From NCBI GenBank assembly GCA_900545865.1, contig URAN01000005.1:18508-82507 (forward strand): a DNA stretch of 64,000 nt. Reading direction: 5' to 3'. The notes under the pieces are model-generated. The model saw only the letters and a list, made by a program, of their open reading frames with translations, did no database searches and was not told the origin of the DNA. A program made the translations under genes and the position numbers. Below are positions 16,279-25,703 of the stretch, in pieces. How positions within the stretch are numbered: the stretch's first letter is position 1; every line of letters starts with the position of its first letter. Origin of the DNA: an uncultured Eubacteriales bacterium. Its GTDB lineage: Bacteria > Bacillota > Clostridia > Monoglobales > Monoglobaceae.

Positions 16279-17866
16279 TTATTATTACCTCAGACTGTCC
16301 TTGGAAGATGGAGACACAGAAAACGGCTCTATTAAAGAAAGCTGCAGCATATCTTCTCAAAGAATGTGCATCAGACAGTTTATAAATAAAAATATCGGTA
16401 ACGCAGATGATTTTGTTGAATTGGTTGATGACGGTTTTACAGGCACAAATATGAATCGTCCGTCGATGCAAAAGTTAATCCGAGAGGTTGAATCGGGTCG
16501 TGTAAGAACCATTATTGTAAGAGATCTGTCGAGATTTTCAAGAGATTATTTGGAAGCAGGACATTTTCTCGAATTCATCTTCCCGGCATATGATGTCAGA
16601 TTCATTTCAATCAATGAAAATTTTGACAGCTATAAACTGGGAGAAACCACCGGTGGCTGGGATATAACCATTCAGAACTTGATAAATACCATGTACAGTA
16701 AGGATATATCCAAAAAAATAAAAAGTGCTGTGGATCTGAAAAAGCTGAATGGAGAATTTGTTTACGGAAATGCCCCGTATGGGTATAAAAAAGGGGAAAG
16801 AAAAAATACGATTGTTGTTGATGATGAAGTCGAGTGTGTGGTTAAAGATATTTTCACCTATGCTTCAAACGGTATGACAATCACAAGTATTGCGCGTTTA
16901 ATGAATGAAAAGCATATCCCAACTCCATCTATGCACCTGTCAAAATACCGTAGCAAAAATTATCGTATACGCACCTTTTGGAATTTTGAGTCCGTGAGGA
17001 ATATTTTAGCGAACAGAATTTACACCGGCGATACCGAACCTTTCAAATCGCATGTTGTTCGTGTGGGCAGCAATAACGTAAAGATGATTCCGGAAGAAGA
17101 ACGCCTTGTGATTCCAAATACACATGAGGCGATTATTTCAAGAGAATTGTTTTATCAGGCAAAAACCGCAATACATTCACGTAAAAAATCAAAAGGTAAA
17201 AGAATAAACAACCCATTTACCTCGCTTCTTGTTTGCAGTTGCTGCGGAAACAAACTTCAAAAAGGGAAAGAAAAAAATAAAAACTGGTTATGTTCGTCCG
17301 CAAGATATTATAGCGAGATAGGCTGTGCTGATATTCGGATAGATAACAGTGCACTCTATGATGTGGTTCTAAGGGCTATCGTTACCCAATGCAGACTTGT
17401 TGATACACATTTGAAAGAATTGTCAAAAAACACAGAGGCTTTTAAAACAAAGCAGGAATTATTGCAATCTGAGTATAGAAAAATTAAACGACAACTGGAA
17501 AAAATCATGTCATCAAAAATGAATCTTTATGAAGAATATGCAACCGGGAATCTTTCCAAAGAGGACTACCTCAAGAAAAAAGCCGATGGGGCATCTGCAG
17601 AAACTGAGTTAAAAATGAAAGCTTCTGTAATAAAGCAACGACTTGCCCAAAATGAAAAATATATTTTGGAAAATTCAGAAGTTTCCGAGGCAGCAAAACA
17701 GATGACCGGATATAATGAAATTTCCGAGTTAACACCGGAGCTGACCAAAGAGCTTATTAAAAAGATAACTGTTTATCCTGACAATGTTATTAACATAGAG
17801 TGGAATTATATTGATGAAATAGACCGCATCATACAATTTCACCAAAACAAGGTTGTAAATCAATAA
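16259..17866 (+). CDS. Large serine recombinase 3
   Basis: This 535-residue protein overlaps the end of recombinase 2 by 20 bases, which indicates translational coupling. Catalytic Ser14 lies in YYLRLSLED, followed by DDGFTGTNMNRPSM and VRDLSRFSRDY, the recombinase domain, a zinc ribbon (CSCCGNKL near 326; WLCSSARYYSEIGC) and a coiled coil. It ends 50 bases before the chromosomal junction in spoIVB, the expected place for an integrase next to its attachment site. Confidence 0.93.
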   Translation: MQSNQLDYYYLRLSLEDGDTENGSIKESCSISSQRMCIRQFINKNIGNADDFVELVDDGFTGTNMNRPSMQKLIREVESGRVRTIIVRDLSRFSRDYLEAGHFLEFIFPAYDVRFISINENFDSYKLGETTGGWDITIQNLINTMYSKDISKKIKSAVDLKKLNGEFVYGNAPYGYKKGERKNTIVVDDEVECVVKDIFTYASNGMTITSIARLMNEKHIPTPSMHLSKYRSKNYRIRTFWNFESVRNILANRIYTGDTEPFKSHVVRVGSNNVKMIPEEERLVIPNTHEAIISRELFYQAKTAIHSRKKSKGKRINNPFTSLLVCSCCGNKLQKGKEKNKNWLCSSARYYSEIGCADIRIDNSALYDVVLRAIVTQCRLVDTHLKELSKNTEAFKTKQELLQSEYRKIKRQLEKIMSSKMNLYEEYATGNLSKEDYLKKKADGASAETELKMKASVIKQRLAQNEKYILENSEVSEAAKQMTGYNEISELTPELTKELIKKITVYPDNVINIEWNYIDEIDRIIQFHQNKVVNQ

Positions 17867-17886
17867 AATTCTGAATAAAATTTACA

Positions 17887-17919
17887 AAAATTTGTTGTCC
17901 CATATTGACAACACTCCTG
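17887..17919. other. Probable right attachment junction (attR) with inverted repeat
   Basis: GTTGTC (17894-17899) and GACAAC (17907-17912) flank a 7-base centre. Directly after them the sequence becomes the C-terminal coding part of spoIVB (from 17917). Serine recombinase sites are imperfect inverted repeats around a short core, so this is the likely right junction. The exact crossover point cannot be fixed without attL. Confidence 0.6.
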
Positions 17920-18036
17920 AGCGGAAGCCCGATAATTCAAAACGGAAAACTTGTCGGTGCAATAACACACGTATTTATTAATAATCCCGTTCGGGGTTAC
18001 GGAATATTTATAGAAAAGATGTTAAACGCCGCATAA
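17917..18036 (+). pseudogene. spoIVB: 3' fragment of spoIVB (SpoIVB peptidase), cut off by the element
   Basis: Thirty-nine codons ending in TAA encode [20 protein letters not shown] followed by [15 protein letters not shown]. This matches the C-terminus of the sporulation serine peptidase SpoIVB (family S55), whose nucleophile serine lies in the SGSP motif and which ends in a GYGIFIE segment. There is no start or ribosome-binding site. The rest of the gene, with the PDZ domain and catalytic His, should lie beyond the left end of the element. SpoIVB is made in the forespore and triggers sigma-K activation, so the interruption should matter for sporulation unless excision restores it. Confidence 0.85.
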
Positions 18037-18055
18037 AGTTTTCGTTCCATTTTAA

Positions 18056-18098
18056 AAACGGGGTCAATGCCGACTTGGGGCTTTGACCCCGTTTGTTT
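18056..18098 (+). terminator. Terminator of spoIVB
   Basis: A perfect 12-bp stem, AAACGGGGTCAA with TTGACCCCGTTT, is followed by GTTTG. It follows the spoIVB stop by 20 bases and supports the view that the host gene really ends here. Confidence 0.85.
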
Positions 18099-18099
18099 G

Positions 18100-18483
18100 C
18101 TAAGGTAAAAAATTATGTGCAACAGTTTTCTGACCGAGATAAATAAGCATCTGCCATTTGCCCGGCATAGTATCGCCACTTTCAAACATAAGGCAAACTG
18201 CTGTGCAGCTAACGGATAAGCCGGGTATTCGCCAGCGATAAACTTAAATGTTTTTGGGAGCTTCACAATATTCTTAAAAGCCATACGCATAGCTAAAATA
18301 CAAGCTCCGACACCGCGGTTATCGGAAACTCTGTAACCGATGATTGAGCGGGAAACAGCGTCCATAATGAGCCGGAGATAACCTTTAATACCTTTAACTT
18401 TTATGTATGTTTCATCAGCGACAAATATGTCGGATTTGGGATAATTAAAGTTATCTGTAAAAGGCTTGACAAGAAATCGGCGT
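18100..18483 (-). pseudogene. Decayed DDE transposase fragment
   Basis: Reading leftward from about 18483, one frame gives FVADETYIKVKG, RLIMDAVSRSIIGYRV and FIAGEYPAYPLAAQQF, the core of a DDE-type transposase. The first catalytic Asp is present, but the position expected as Asp in the IADGY-like motif reads AGEY. The frame then diverges, with no C-terminus and no start. No intact insertion sequence ends are visible, so boundaries are approximate. Confidence 0.7.
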
Positions 18484-18518
18484 TTTTATGACCGCTGCGC
18501 CGTTTTCATAGGTATTTG

Positions 18519-19295
18519 TTATTTTAAACTTTCTTTTATTTTATATTCGCTCGGCGTACATCCTGCGTGTGCCGAAAAGGCACGGTTAAATGTGCGTATC
18601 GTACCGAATCCCGTTTCATAGGCAATTTCGGTATAACTCATCTTTCCTTCTTCGATAAGCCGCATTGCCTCGTGAATACGCATCGAATTGATATAGCTCC
18701 TGAAACTCATCAAAAGGCGGTCGCTGAAAATATGCGAAACATATGATTCGCTCAAATTCAATGCCGCGGATACGGTGCTGACCGTCACCGCCTCTCGATA
18801 ATGCTCGGCGCAATAATCAAGGATGTTCTGAACAGTCTTTGCGTCACTGCTGCCCATTTCGCGAAACTCCATTTGTTCGAACAGCCGACCTATAATTGCT
18901 GTGCAATACCCTCGGCGAACCGAATCGACATACTTGCCCTCGAACTCATACGCATCGGAAAAAAGCCGCCGTATCTGCGGCGACACATTCGGAATATGCG
19001 GACAAATCGGAAGTTTTTTCGAGAAAATTCCGTTGTACTCACTGACCGCACCGGGACTTACAATCAAAACATCCGCCAAATCATCTCGTCCGTTTCTGTA
19101 ATCATGAATCCTGTTCGGAAAGATTATAAGACAGTCGCCTTCGGATAATTCATAACAGCTTCCGTCTATATACGCGTCACACTTTCCGCGGCGCATACAT
19201 ACCATTTCAATTTCGGTATGCAGGTGCGTAGCCCATTCAAGGTCGCCACGCAGGGCGGTTGTTCTTACATTACGTTGTTCAAAAAACAAATTCAT
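18519..19295 (-). CDS. AraC-family transcriptional regulator
   Basis: The start is taken at 19295, where GGAG lies 8 bases upstream; an earlier in-frame ATG at 19337 has no such site. The 258-residue protein has an N-terminal cupin-type sensing domain (residues 10-95, with LHTEIEMVCMRRG and GDCLIIFPNRIHDY) and two C-terminal AraC helix-turn-helix motifs (VSTVSAALNLSESYVSHIFS and YTEIAYETGFGTIRTFNRAF). Such proteins usually respond to a sugar-like ligand and activate a nearby catabolic gene. No obvious target is adjacent. Confidence 0.88.
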   Translation of the reverse strand: MNLFFEQRNVRTTALRGDLEWATHLHTEIEMVCMRRGKCDAYIDGSCYELSEGDCLIIFPNRIHDYRNGRDDLADVLIVSPGAVSEYNGIFSKKLPICPHIPNVSPQIRRLFSDAYEFEGKYVDSVRRGYCTAIIGRLFEQMEFREMGSSDAKTVQNILDYCAEHYREAVTVSTVSAALNLSESYVSHIFSDRLLMSFRSYINSMRIHEAMRLIEEGKMSYTEIAYETGFGTIRTFNRAFSAHAGCTPSEYKIKESLK

Positions 19296-19342
19296 AAAAT
19301 TTCTCCATATAATCTGTGCCGTTTGTGCGTGTGTCACAATCC

Positions 19343-19481
19343 TGTAGGGGACGGCGTCCTCGACGTCGTCATCGCTCGCTTTATTTGCTCGAATTTTATC
19401 ACGATAAAATTCATCGCCTTTTTTGCGGCGTTTCCTCTTCCCAAAAAATTTCGGGTAAAACCCTCATTTTTCGGGAACCCT
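19343..19481 (-). repeat. Dispersed composite repeat, copy 1
   Basis: Module 1 (19343-19364) begins TGTAGGGGACGGCGTCC, and module 2 (19365-19481) is the reverse complement of the units at 38516 and 40745. Module 2 contains the palindrome GAATTTTAT...ATAAAATTC and the strings GGGAAGAGGAAACGCCGC and GGGTTCCCGAAAAATGAGGG. It lies between the AraC gene and sigH and codes for nothing. Confidence 0.8.
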
Positions 19482-19666
19482 GTTGCTTGTACGCAATCAA
19501 AATCAAAATAATTTTTACATTGCGGTTGGGCTTGGCAATCGTATGGGCATCGGGCAATTAATTCAATAAAATTATTTTGATTTAACGGATTGCAATTATC
19601 CGCGCGGCTCGTCTGTTATGTTCGCAAAATTCTCTCGGCATTGGTCAAGCATAACGCTTGCAAAAT

Positions 19667-20341
19667 CTATTTTTTGCCCTTATACAGCTTATTCTTAATA
19701 CGCTGCAGGGCGTTGTCTATCGATTTGGGCGTTCGGCTAAGCTCCGCCGCAATCTCGTGATAATTCATACCGCCGAGATAGAGCGACAGCACCGTTTTTT
19801 CCAAATCGCTGAGCTTGCTCTCTATCTCCGCGTTTAGCATTTCGTTCTTTTCTCTGCGCAAAAACATTTCTTCGGGGTCAATCGTCTTTCTCGCCGCAAG
19901 CATATCAACAAGCGTTTTATCCTCGTTATCGTCATACAGAGGTTCGCTGAGCGAAACATACGAATTAAGCGGAATATGCTTTTGCCGTGACGCCGCTTTT
20001 ATCGCCGTTATAATCTGGCGCTTTACGCACATTTCGGCAAAACCGCGAAATGTCGGCTGTTTTGTTATGTCAAAATCACGTATTGCCTTAAACAGACCTA
20101 TCATTCCCTCTTGAACAATGTCATCTCTGTCCGCACCGGCGATAAAATATGCCTTTGCGCGGCTTTTGACAAGGTTTTTGTACTTTGCCAAAATATACTC
20201 CGTGGCACGTCTGTCGCCTGCGGCTGAAAGCTCCACCACTTCTTCATCCGTCATTTTTTCGTATTCAAAAGCCGCTCCGCCGCGTGTTCCGAAAGATTTT
20301 CCGCCCTTGTCGGGCTTTTCAAATTTTTCTGTATCTTTCAT
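19667..20341 (-). CDS. sigH: RNA polymerase sporulation sigma factor SigH
   Basis: I take ATG 20341, preceded by AGAGGAAG; a TTG 21 bases further upstream is possible. The 224-residue protein has sigma region 2 (YILAKYKNLVKSRAKAYF, GADRDDIVQEGMIGLFKAIR, FRGFAEMCVKRQIITAI) and region 4 (LSDLEKTVLSLYLGGMNYHE, LSRTPKSIDNALQRIKNKL). The motif KHIPLNSYVSL between them is characteristic of SigH (Spo0H), the transition-state sigma factor that starts sporulation in Bacilli and Clostridia. The gene is monocistronic and lies downstream of pta-ackA with a hairpin between. Confidence 0.9.
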   Translation of the reverse strand: MKDTEKFEKPDKGGKSFGTRGGAAFEYEKMTDEEVVELSAAGDRRATEYILAKYKNLVKSRAKAYFIAGADRDDIVQEGMIGLFKAIRDFDITKQPTFRGFAEMCVKRQIITAIKAASRQKHIPLNSYVSLSEPLYDDNEDKTLVDMLAARKTIDPEEMFLRREKNEMLNAEIESKLSDLEKTVLSLYLGGMNYHEIAAELSRTPKSIDNALQRIKNKLYKGKK

Positions 20342-20378
20342 TAGTGCCACTTCCTCTCTCAAAATCCCGAAATATGCA

Positions 20379-20405
20379 CATAACAGCGCAAAATGCGCTG
20401 TTATG
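20379..20405 (-). terminator. Terminator of pta-ackA
   Basis: A perfect 11-bp inverted repeat (CATAACAGCGC with GCGCTGTTATG, 5-base loop) lies between the ackA stop and the sigH start. The T-tract on the minus strand is poor, so some read-through into sigH is possible. Confidence 0.6.
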
Positions 20406-20435
20406 CTCTTTATTACCGTCGATATTTATATCCTC

Positions 20436-21632
20436 TTATGCAAGTAATTCCTTTGTATCGCGTGCAATCATAAGTTCCTCGTTCGTGGGAACAACGACAA
20501 CCTTAACCTTGCTGTCGGGGGTACTTACGATTTCTTCTTTTCCTCTTATCTTTGCGTTCTTCTCTTTGTCAAGCGAGATTCCGAGGAACTCAAGGTTGTT
20601 TGTGATAGCCTCGCGCATCTTTCCGTCATTCTCGCCGACACCTGCGGTGAACACGATAACGTCAACGCCGCCCATCTGAACGATATACTGACCTATATAC
20701 TTGCGAACGCTGTATACAAACATATCAAGAGCAAGCTTTGCGCGCTCGTTACCCTCGCTCGCCGCCGCGTCCAAATCACGGAAGTCTGAACTTACGCCCG
20801 AGATTCCGTAAACGCCCGACTCTTTATTGAGCAGGTTATCAACCTCTGCAAGTGACATTCCCTTTGTATCGGCAATAAACTTAACGATTGCAGGGTCAAT
20901 GCTTCCGCAGCGTGTACCCATAACCGTTCCCGCAAGCGGAGTGAATCCCATGGATGTCGCAACAGACTTTCCGTTCCGAACCGCCGTCAGGCTCGAACCG
21001 TTTCCGAGGTGACAAGTGATTATCTTTAAATCTTCAGGCTTTTTGCCGAGGATTTCGGCAACGCGCGCGGTAACATATTTGTGAGATGTTCCGTGAAAAC
21101 CGTAACGTCTTACTTTATAATCGGTGTAAAGCTCATACGGAAGTCCGTACATATACGCCTCTTTGGGCATTGTCTGATGAAAAGCAGTGTCAAACACGCC
21201 GACTTGGGGAACGCCCGGCATTGCTTTTTCACAAGCCTCGATACCTATAAGGTTCGCCGGGTTGTGCAAAGGTGCCAGCGGCGTACATTCTTTTATTGCG
21301 TCCTTTACCTTATCATCGATAACAACCGACTTGCTGAAAAGCTCGCCGCCGTGTACGACACGATGACCCACCGCGGTAATCTCGCTCATATCCGCGATAA
21401 CGCCGTGGTCTTTGTCTGTCAAAGCGTCAAGAACCATCGCGATTGCATCGGAATGGTCTTTCATATTTTTTTCTATTACAACCTTATCTTTTCCGTTCGG
21501 GGTGTGATTGAGTTTTGAGCCGTCAATACCGATTCTCTCGCACAAACCCTTTGCCATAACAGCCTCGGTATCCATATCGATAAGCTGATATTTGAGGGAT
21601 GAGCTCCCTGCGTTAATTACAAGAACTTTCAT
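20436..21632 (-). CDS. ackA: Acetate kinase
   Basis: This 398-residue protein is full length for AckA. It contains the N-terminal [11 protein letters not shown] phosphate-binding strand, GHRVVHGGE, the substrate loop [21 protein letters not shown] and the second ATPase motif THLGNGSS-type ([12 protein letters not shown]), and GVGEND near the C-terminus. It converts acetyl phosphate and ADP to acetate and ATP, the energy-yielding end of acetate fermentation. It lies 79 bases downstream of pta and shares its promoter. Confidence 0.97.
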   Translation of the reverse strand: MKVLVINAGSSSLKYQLIDMDTEAVMAKGLCERIGIDGSKLNHTPNGKDKVVIEKNMKDHSDAIAMVLDALTDKDHGVIADMSEITAVGHRVVHGGELFSKSVVIDDKVKDAIKECTPLAPLHNPANLIGIEACEKAMPGVPQVGVFDTAFHQTMPKEAYMYGLPYELYTDYKVRRYGFHGTSHKYVTARVAEILGKKPEDLKIITCHLGNGSSLTAVRNGKSVATSMGFTPLAGTVMGTRCGSIDPAIVKFIADTKGMSLAEVDNLLNKESGVYGISGVSSDFRDLDAAASEGNERAKLALDMFVYSVRKYIGQYIVQMGGVDVIVFTAGVGENDGKMREAITNNLEFLGISLDKEKNAKIRGKEEIVSTPDSKVKVVVVPTNEELMIARDTKELLA

Positions 21633-21711
21633 ATTTAAAATTCACCTTTCAATTTAAAATCTTTATTTATTCTATACCGAGTCCACATTCGGTATGCCAA
21701 ATCCACATAAA

Positions 21712-22704
<993 letters not shown>

Positions 22705-22779
22705 TTAACGTGCCTCCATGCTAATTTAAACAAATATAACTGTAAAATTTTATTAATTGGTTAAAACCATCTGTTCTCT

Positions 22780-22808
22780 ATTATAATACAAAAAAATTCA
22801 ATATACAA
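22780..22808 (-). promoter_or_regulatory. Promoter of pta-ackA
   Basis: On the minus strand, TTGTAT (22808-22803) and TATAAT (22785-22780) have a 17-bp spacer, about 75 bases before the pta start. Confidence 0.75.
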
Positions 22809-22909
22809 GAGGAATTTGTAAAAAAATATATATTTGTGCAACTTTTTGCGCAAATCGCCGTAAAACCGTTCGCCGCAGCCGAAAAACGCATCCGAAATAT
22901 ATTTTTCGC

Positions 22910-22937
22910 TTGACATTTTTGATTTATGTGATATATT
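22910..22937 (+). promoter_or_regulatory. Promoter of tmcAL
   Basis: TTGACA (22910-22915) and TATATT (22932-22937) have a 16-bp spacer. Transcription would start near 22944 and traverse a stem-loop-rich leader of about 190 bases. Confidence 0.75.
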
Positions 22938-22948
22938 TAATATAAAAA

Positions 22949-23131
22949 TTATAATCGGAGCAATGCTCCTGCTTTGCTTGCAAAGAGCAGAGCTTGCGAC
23001 AGATTGCAATAGTCGCAGGGGGCATTGGCTCCTCAGGATTTCAGTGGGAGATTATGACTCCCACTGAAATTTCGGAATGGAATCCGCCGCCTATGAGGCG
23101 GGGGACATCTGCGACAACGTTATAATCGGAG
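22949..23131. repeat. Stem-loop-rich insert bounded by 12-bp direct repeats
   Basis: TTATAATCGGAG occurs at 22949-22960 and again at 23120-23131. Between the copies lie CAATGCTCC/GGGGGCATTG, TGCGAC/GTCGCA, a perfect 12-bp hairpin TTTCAGTGGGAG/CTCCCACTGAAA (23039/23058) and CCGCC/GGCGG (23087/23097). Removing one repeat plus the intervening DNA would leave a normal short leader ending in the ribosome-binding site. This looks like a MITE-type insertion, although a regulatory leader cannot be excluded. Confidence 0.6.
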
Positions 23132-23139
23132 GACTTAAT

Positions 23140-24294
23140 ATGCGAATTGCCGCCGTAATATGCGAATATAACCCCTTTCACAACGGCCACAAACACCAAA
23201 TCGATACCGCGCGCACAGAGCTTGGCTGTGACGGTTTTATCGGACTTATGAGCGGTAACTTTGTCCAGCGCGGCGAATTCGCCGTCTTTGACAAAAGCGT
23301 CCGCGCCGCCGCCGCAATTTCTTGCGGAATCGACCTTGTTTTGGAAAATCCAACAGATTGCGTTCTGCGCTCTGCCGAGATTTACGCCGATCGCGCCGTG
23401 TATATACTCGACTCGCTCGGCTGTGTCGATTATCTTGTGTTTGGTGCGGAAGAACCCGATCTATCGAAATTAAAAGAAATCGCCGAATTTTTCGCCGCCG
23501 AACCGCCGCGGTTCAAGTCCGCGCTTGCGGATGAATTAAAATCGGGTGCGCCGTTCGCCGCCGCACGCGCCGCGGCAGCGGCAAATATCCTCGGTTTTGG
23601 TATTACCGAACCTTTGAGCAAGCCTAATAACCTTTTGGCAATAGAATATCTAAAGGCTCTGATACGCCGCAATTCATCAATAGAACCCGTACTGATAAAG
23701 CGCGTCGGCGCAATGCACGACAGTGACGAAATCAGCGGCATAACCGCCTCGGCAACAAAATTACGTAAAATGCTTCAAGACAGAGATAATATTTCACCGC
23801 TTGTTCCTTCCCCGGCAGCCAATATATATCGCACGGCAAAAGCCTTTGACCCCACAACCGCCGATGCAGCAATACTCGGTTCTCTGTGTCTTATGCCGAA
23901 AGAGCGGCTCGCCGCCGCACCCGATATTTCCGAGGGTCTTGAAAACAAGATAAAACACGAGGTTATGTATGCCGAAACATTCGCAGGTCTTTGCGCCGCG
24001 GTCAAGTCAAAGCGATATGCGTACAGCCGTATTCGGCGCGCCCTGCTTTGTGCATATCTCGGTTTGTCAAAGTCCGCCGCCGAACCGCCGTATGTTAAAA
24101 TCCTCGATTTTAACTATATCGGACGGCAAATCATATCAGCGGCTAAAAAAACATCTGAAATCACGCTTGCCAAGAACGCATCGGCAATCTTAAAAGACAA
24201 ATCCGCAATGAAATTATGGAAATCACAGCTCGGATTCGACAGGGTTTACGAAATTATGTCACAAACGAATATCCGACCGAACAAATATTTGTAA
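23140..24294 (+). CDS. tmcAL: tRNA(Met) cytidine acetate ligase
   Basis: I take ATG 23140 after TCGGAGGA; the frame is open further upstream, but only through the inserted repeat. The 384-residue protein has the nucleotidyltransferase motif CEYNPFHNGHKHQ at the N-terminus, then GLMSGNFVQRGE, and ITASATKLRK near residue 210, all typical of the YlbM/DUF795 family. TmcAL uses ATP and acetate to make N4-acetylcytidine at the wobble position of elongator tRNA-Met. Its substrate, acetate, is the product of the divergent pta-ackA operon. It may be a single-gene unit, since a separate promoter precedes the next gene. Confidence 0.92.
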   Translation: MRIAAVICEYNPFHNGHKHQIDTARTELGCDGFIGLMSGNFVQRGEFAVFDKSVRAAAAISCGIDLVLENPTDCVLRSAEIYADRAVYILDSLGCVDYLVFGAEEPDLSKLKEIAEFFAAEPPRFKSALADELKSGAPFAAARAAAAANILGFGITEPLSKPNNLLAIEYLKALIRRNSSIEPVLIKRVGAMHDSDEISGITASATKLRKMLQDRDNISPLVPSPAANIYRTAKAFDPTTADAAILGSLCLMPKERLAAAPDISEGLENKIKHEVMYAETFAGLCAAVKSKRYAYSRIRRALLCAYLGLSKSAAEPPYVKILDFNYIGRQIISAAKKTSEITLAKNASAILKDKSAMKLWKSQLGFDRVYEIMSQTNIRPNKYL

Positions 24295-24330
24295 AATATG
24301 CAGAAATTTGTTTTTATCGCCGTTCGGCTC

Positions 24331-24359
24331 TTGCGGACGGGCGGTTATTGGAGTATAAT
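24331..24359 (+). promoter_or_regulatory. Promoter of the hisD-like operon
   Basis: TATAAT (24354-24359) is clear. A weak TTGCGG lies 17 bp upstream (24331-24336). Confidence 0.6.
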
Positions 24360-24410
24360 ATACATATCTTTAATATAAAGCAAATACCTCATCGGAAAGG
24401 AAGATTAAAT

Positions 24411-25703
24411 ATGAACATTTACAAGCTTAACGAAATGACGGCCGAGAAAAAGGCGTATATACTAAAGCGTGCCGAAACGGACATCAGCGAACAGATGCAG
24501 CTCGCAAAAGAGGTTTCGGATGACATTCGCGCAAGGGGTGACAAGGCGGTTTTGGAATACACTTCGAAATTCGACCGCGTTGACCTCACCGCCGACAGGA
24601 TGAAGGTTAAACCCGAGGAAATCGAGGACGGCTACAAGCGTCTGGACGCCGAAACGCGTGAGGCAATCGAATATGCGGCACGCAATATCCGCGACTTCCA
24701 TAAAAAACAGATGCCCGAGGAAATGTGGTTCACCGAGGTGGACAAGGGCTTGCTTGTAGGCGAAAAGACCACGCCGATAGTCGATGTTTGTCTGTACGTT
24801 CCGAGAGGAAAGGGCAGCTTTCCGTCCGTAATGCTTATGCTTGGCATCCCCGCCGTTGTTGCCGGGGTGGAAAAAATCGTTGTTGTAACGCCGCCGAACG
24901 AACAGGGCAATGTTGATGACGCGATTCTTGCCGCCGCCAAAATCATCGGTATTACCGAGATATACAAGGTCGGCGGCATTCAGGCTGTTTCAGCCGTTGC
25001 ATACGGAACGGAAACAATTCCAAAATGCCACAAGATAATCGGTCCGGGCAACTCTTACGCAACCGCGGCAAAGCGCGTTCTTGCCAATTACATAGACGCA
25101 GGCCTTCCGGCAGGTCCGAGCGAATGTATCATTCTTGCGGACGAAAACGCCGACCCCGAAAAGGTCGCTCTTGACCTTATGATAGAGGCGGAACACGGCC
25201 CCGACTCGGCAGCTCTGCTCGTTACGAACTCTGCCGAATTGGTTGAAAAGGTCGTTCCGATTGTTGAACGCCAGCTCGAAAAAATTTCGGACAAGCGCCG
25301 CGATTTTGTAACGAAAGGCTTTTCTACATACGGCGGTGCGATAATCACCGAAAACCTTGACGAGAGTATCGCTTTCGTCAACGAATACGCGCCCGAACAT
25401 ATGGAGGTTATGACCGAAAAGCCGTTCGAGGTTCTTCCCAAAATCAAGAACGCCGGCGAGATACTGCTCGGTGACTATACCCCGGTTACACTCTGTAACT
25501 TTGTTCTCGGTCCGAACGCAATCCTCCCGACCGGACAATCGGCAAAGACATATTCGAGCGTTTCGGTTATGGACTTTTTAAAGCGTTCGTCTGTCGGATA
25601 CGCAAGCCGTGACGGATTCGAAAAAGTCAGAAATTATGCTTATAAAATTGCGTGCGTTGAGGGCTTTGACACTCACGGTCTCGCCGTAAAGGAGAGAAAA
25701 TAA
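24411..25703 (+). CDS. Histidinol dehydrogenase-like protein with altered metal/catalytic residues
   Basis: The start is ATG 24411 after GGAAAGGAAG. The 430-residue protein is collinear with HisD: YVPRGKGSFPSV, IYKVGGIQAVSAVAYGT, IIGPGNSYATAAKRV, AGPSECIILAD, EAEHGPDSAALLVT, EYAPEHMEVM, LPTG and a final EGFDTHGLAVKER. Measured against E. coli HisD, the zinc ligand Gln259 reads Glu, Asp360 reads Asn (residue 363) and catalytic His367 reads Ala (residue 370), whereas His262, Glu326/His327 and His419 are kept. It may be a paralog with a different substrate or a changed metal site. Its stop overlaps the start of an IGPD-like gene. A real but divergent HisD remains possible. Confidence 0.8.
   Translation: MNIYKLNEMTAEKKAYILKRAETDISEQMQLAKEVSDDIRARGDKAVLEYTSKFDRVDLTADRMKVKPEEIEDGYKRLDAETREAIEYAARNIRDFHKKQMPEEMWFTEVDKGLLVGEKTTPIVDVCLYVPRGKGSFPSVMLMLGIPAVVAGVEKIVVVTPPNEQGNVDDAILAAAKIIGITEIYKVGGIQAVSAVAYGTETIPKCHKIIGPGNSYATAAKRVLANYIDAGLPAGPSECIILADENADPEKVALDLMIEAEHGPDSAALLVTNSAELVEKVVPIVERQLEKISDKRRDFVTKGFSTYGGAIITENLDESIAFVNEYAPEHMEVMTEKPFEVLPKIKNAGEILLGDYTPVTLCNFVLGPNAILPTGQSAKTYSSVSVMDFLKRSSVGYASRDGFEKVRNYAYKIACVEGFDTHGLAVKERK

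Noticed and set aside
1..17866. A complete prophage
   Set aside because: No capsid, portal, terminase, tail or lysis genes are visible; the gene set and the Tn916-style regulators fit an integrative element better, although its transfer genes lie outside the window.
19365..19481. Coding sequence shared by the dispersed repeats (frames containing FPLPKK and FREP)
   Set aside because: The frames differ in ends and are interrupted between copies, with no start sites; the conservation is at the DNA level.
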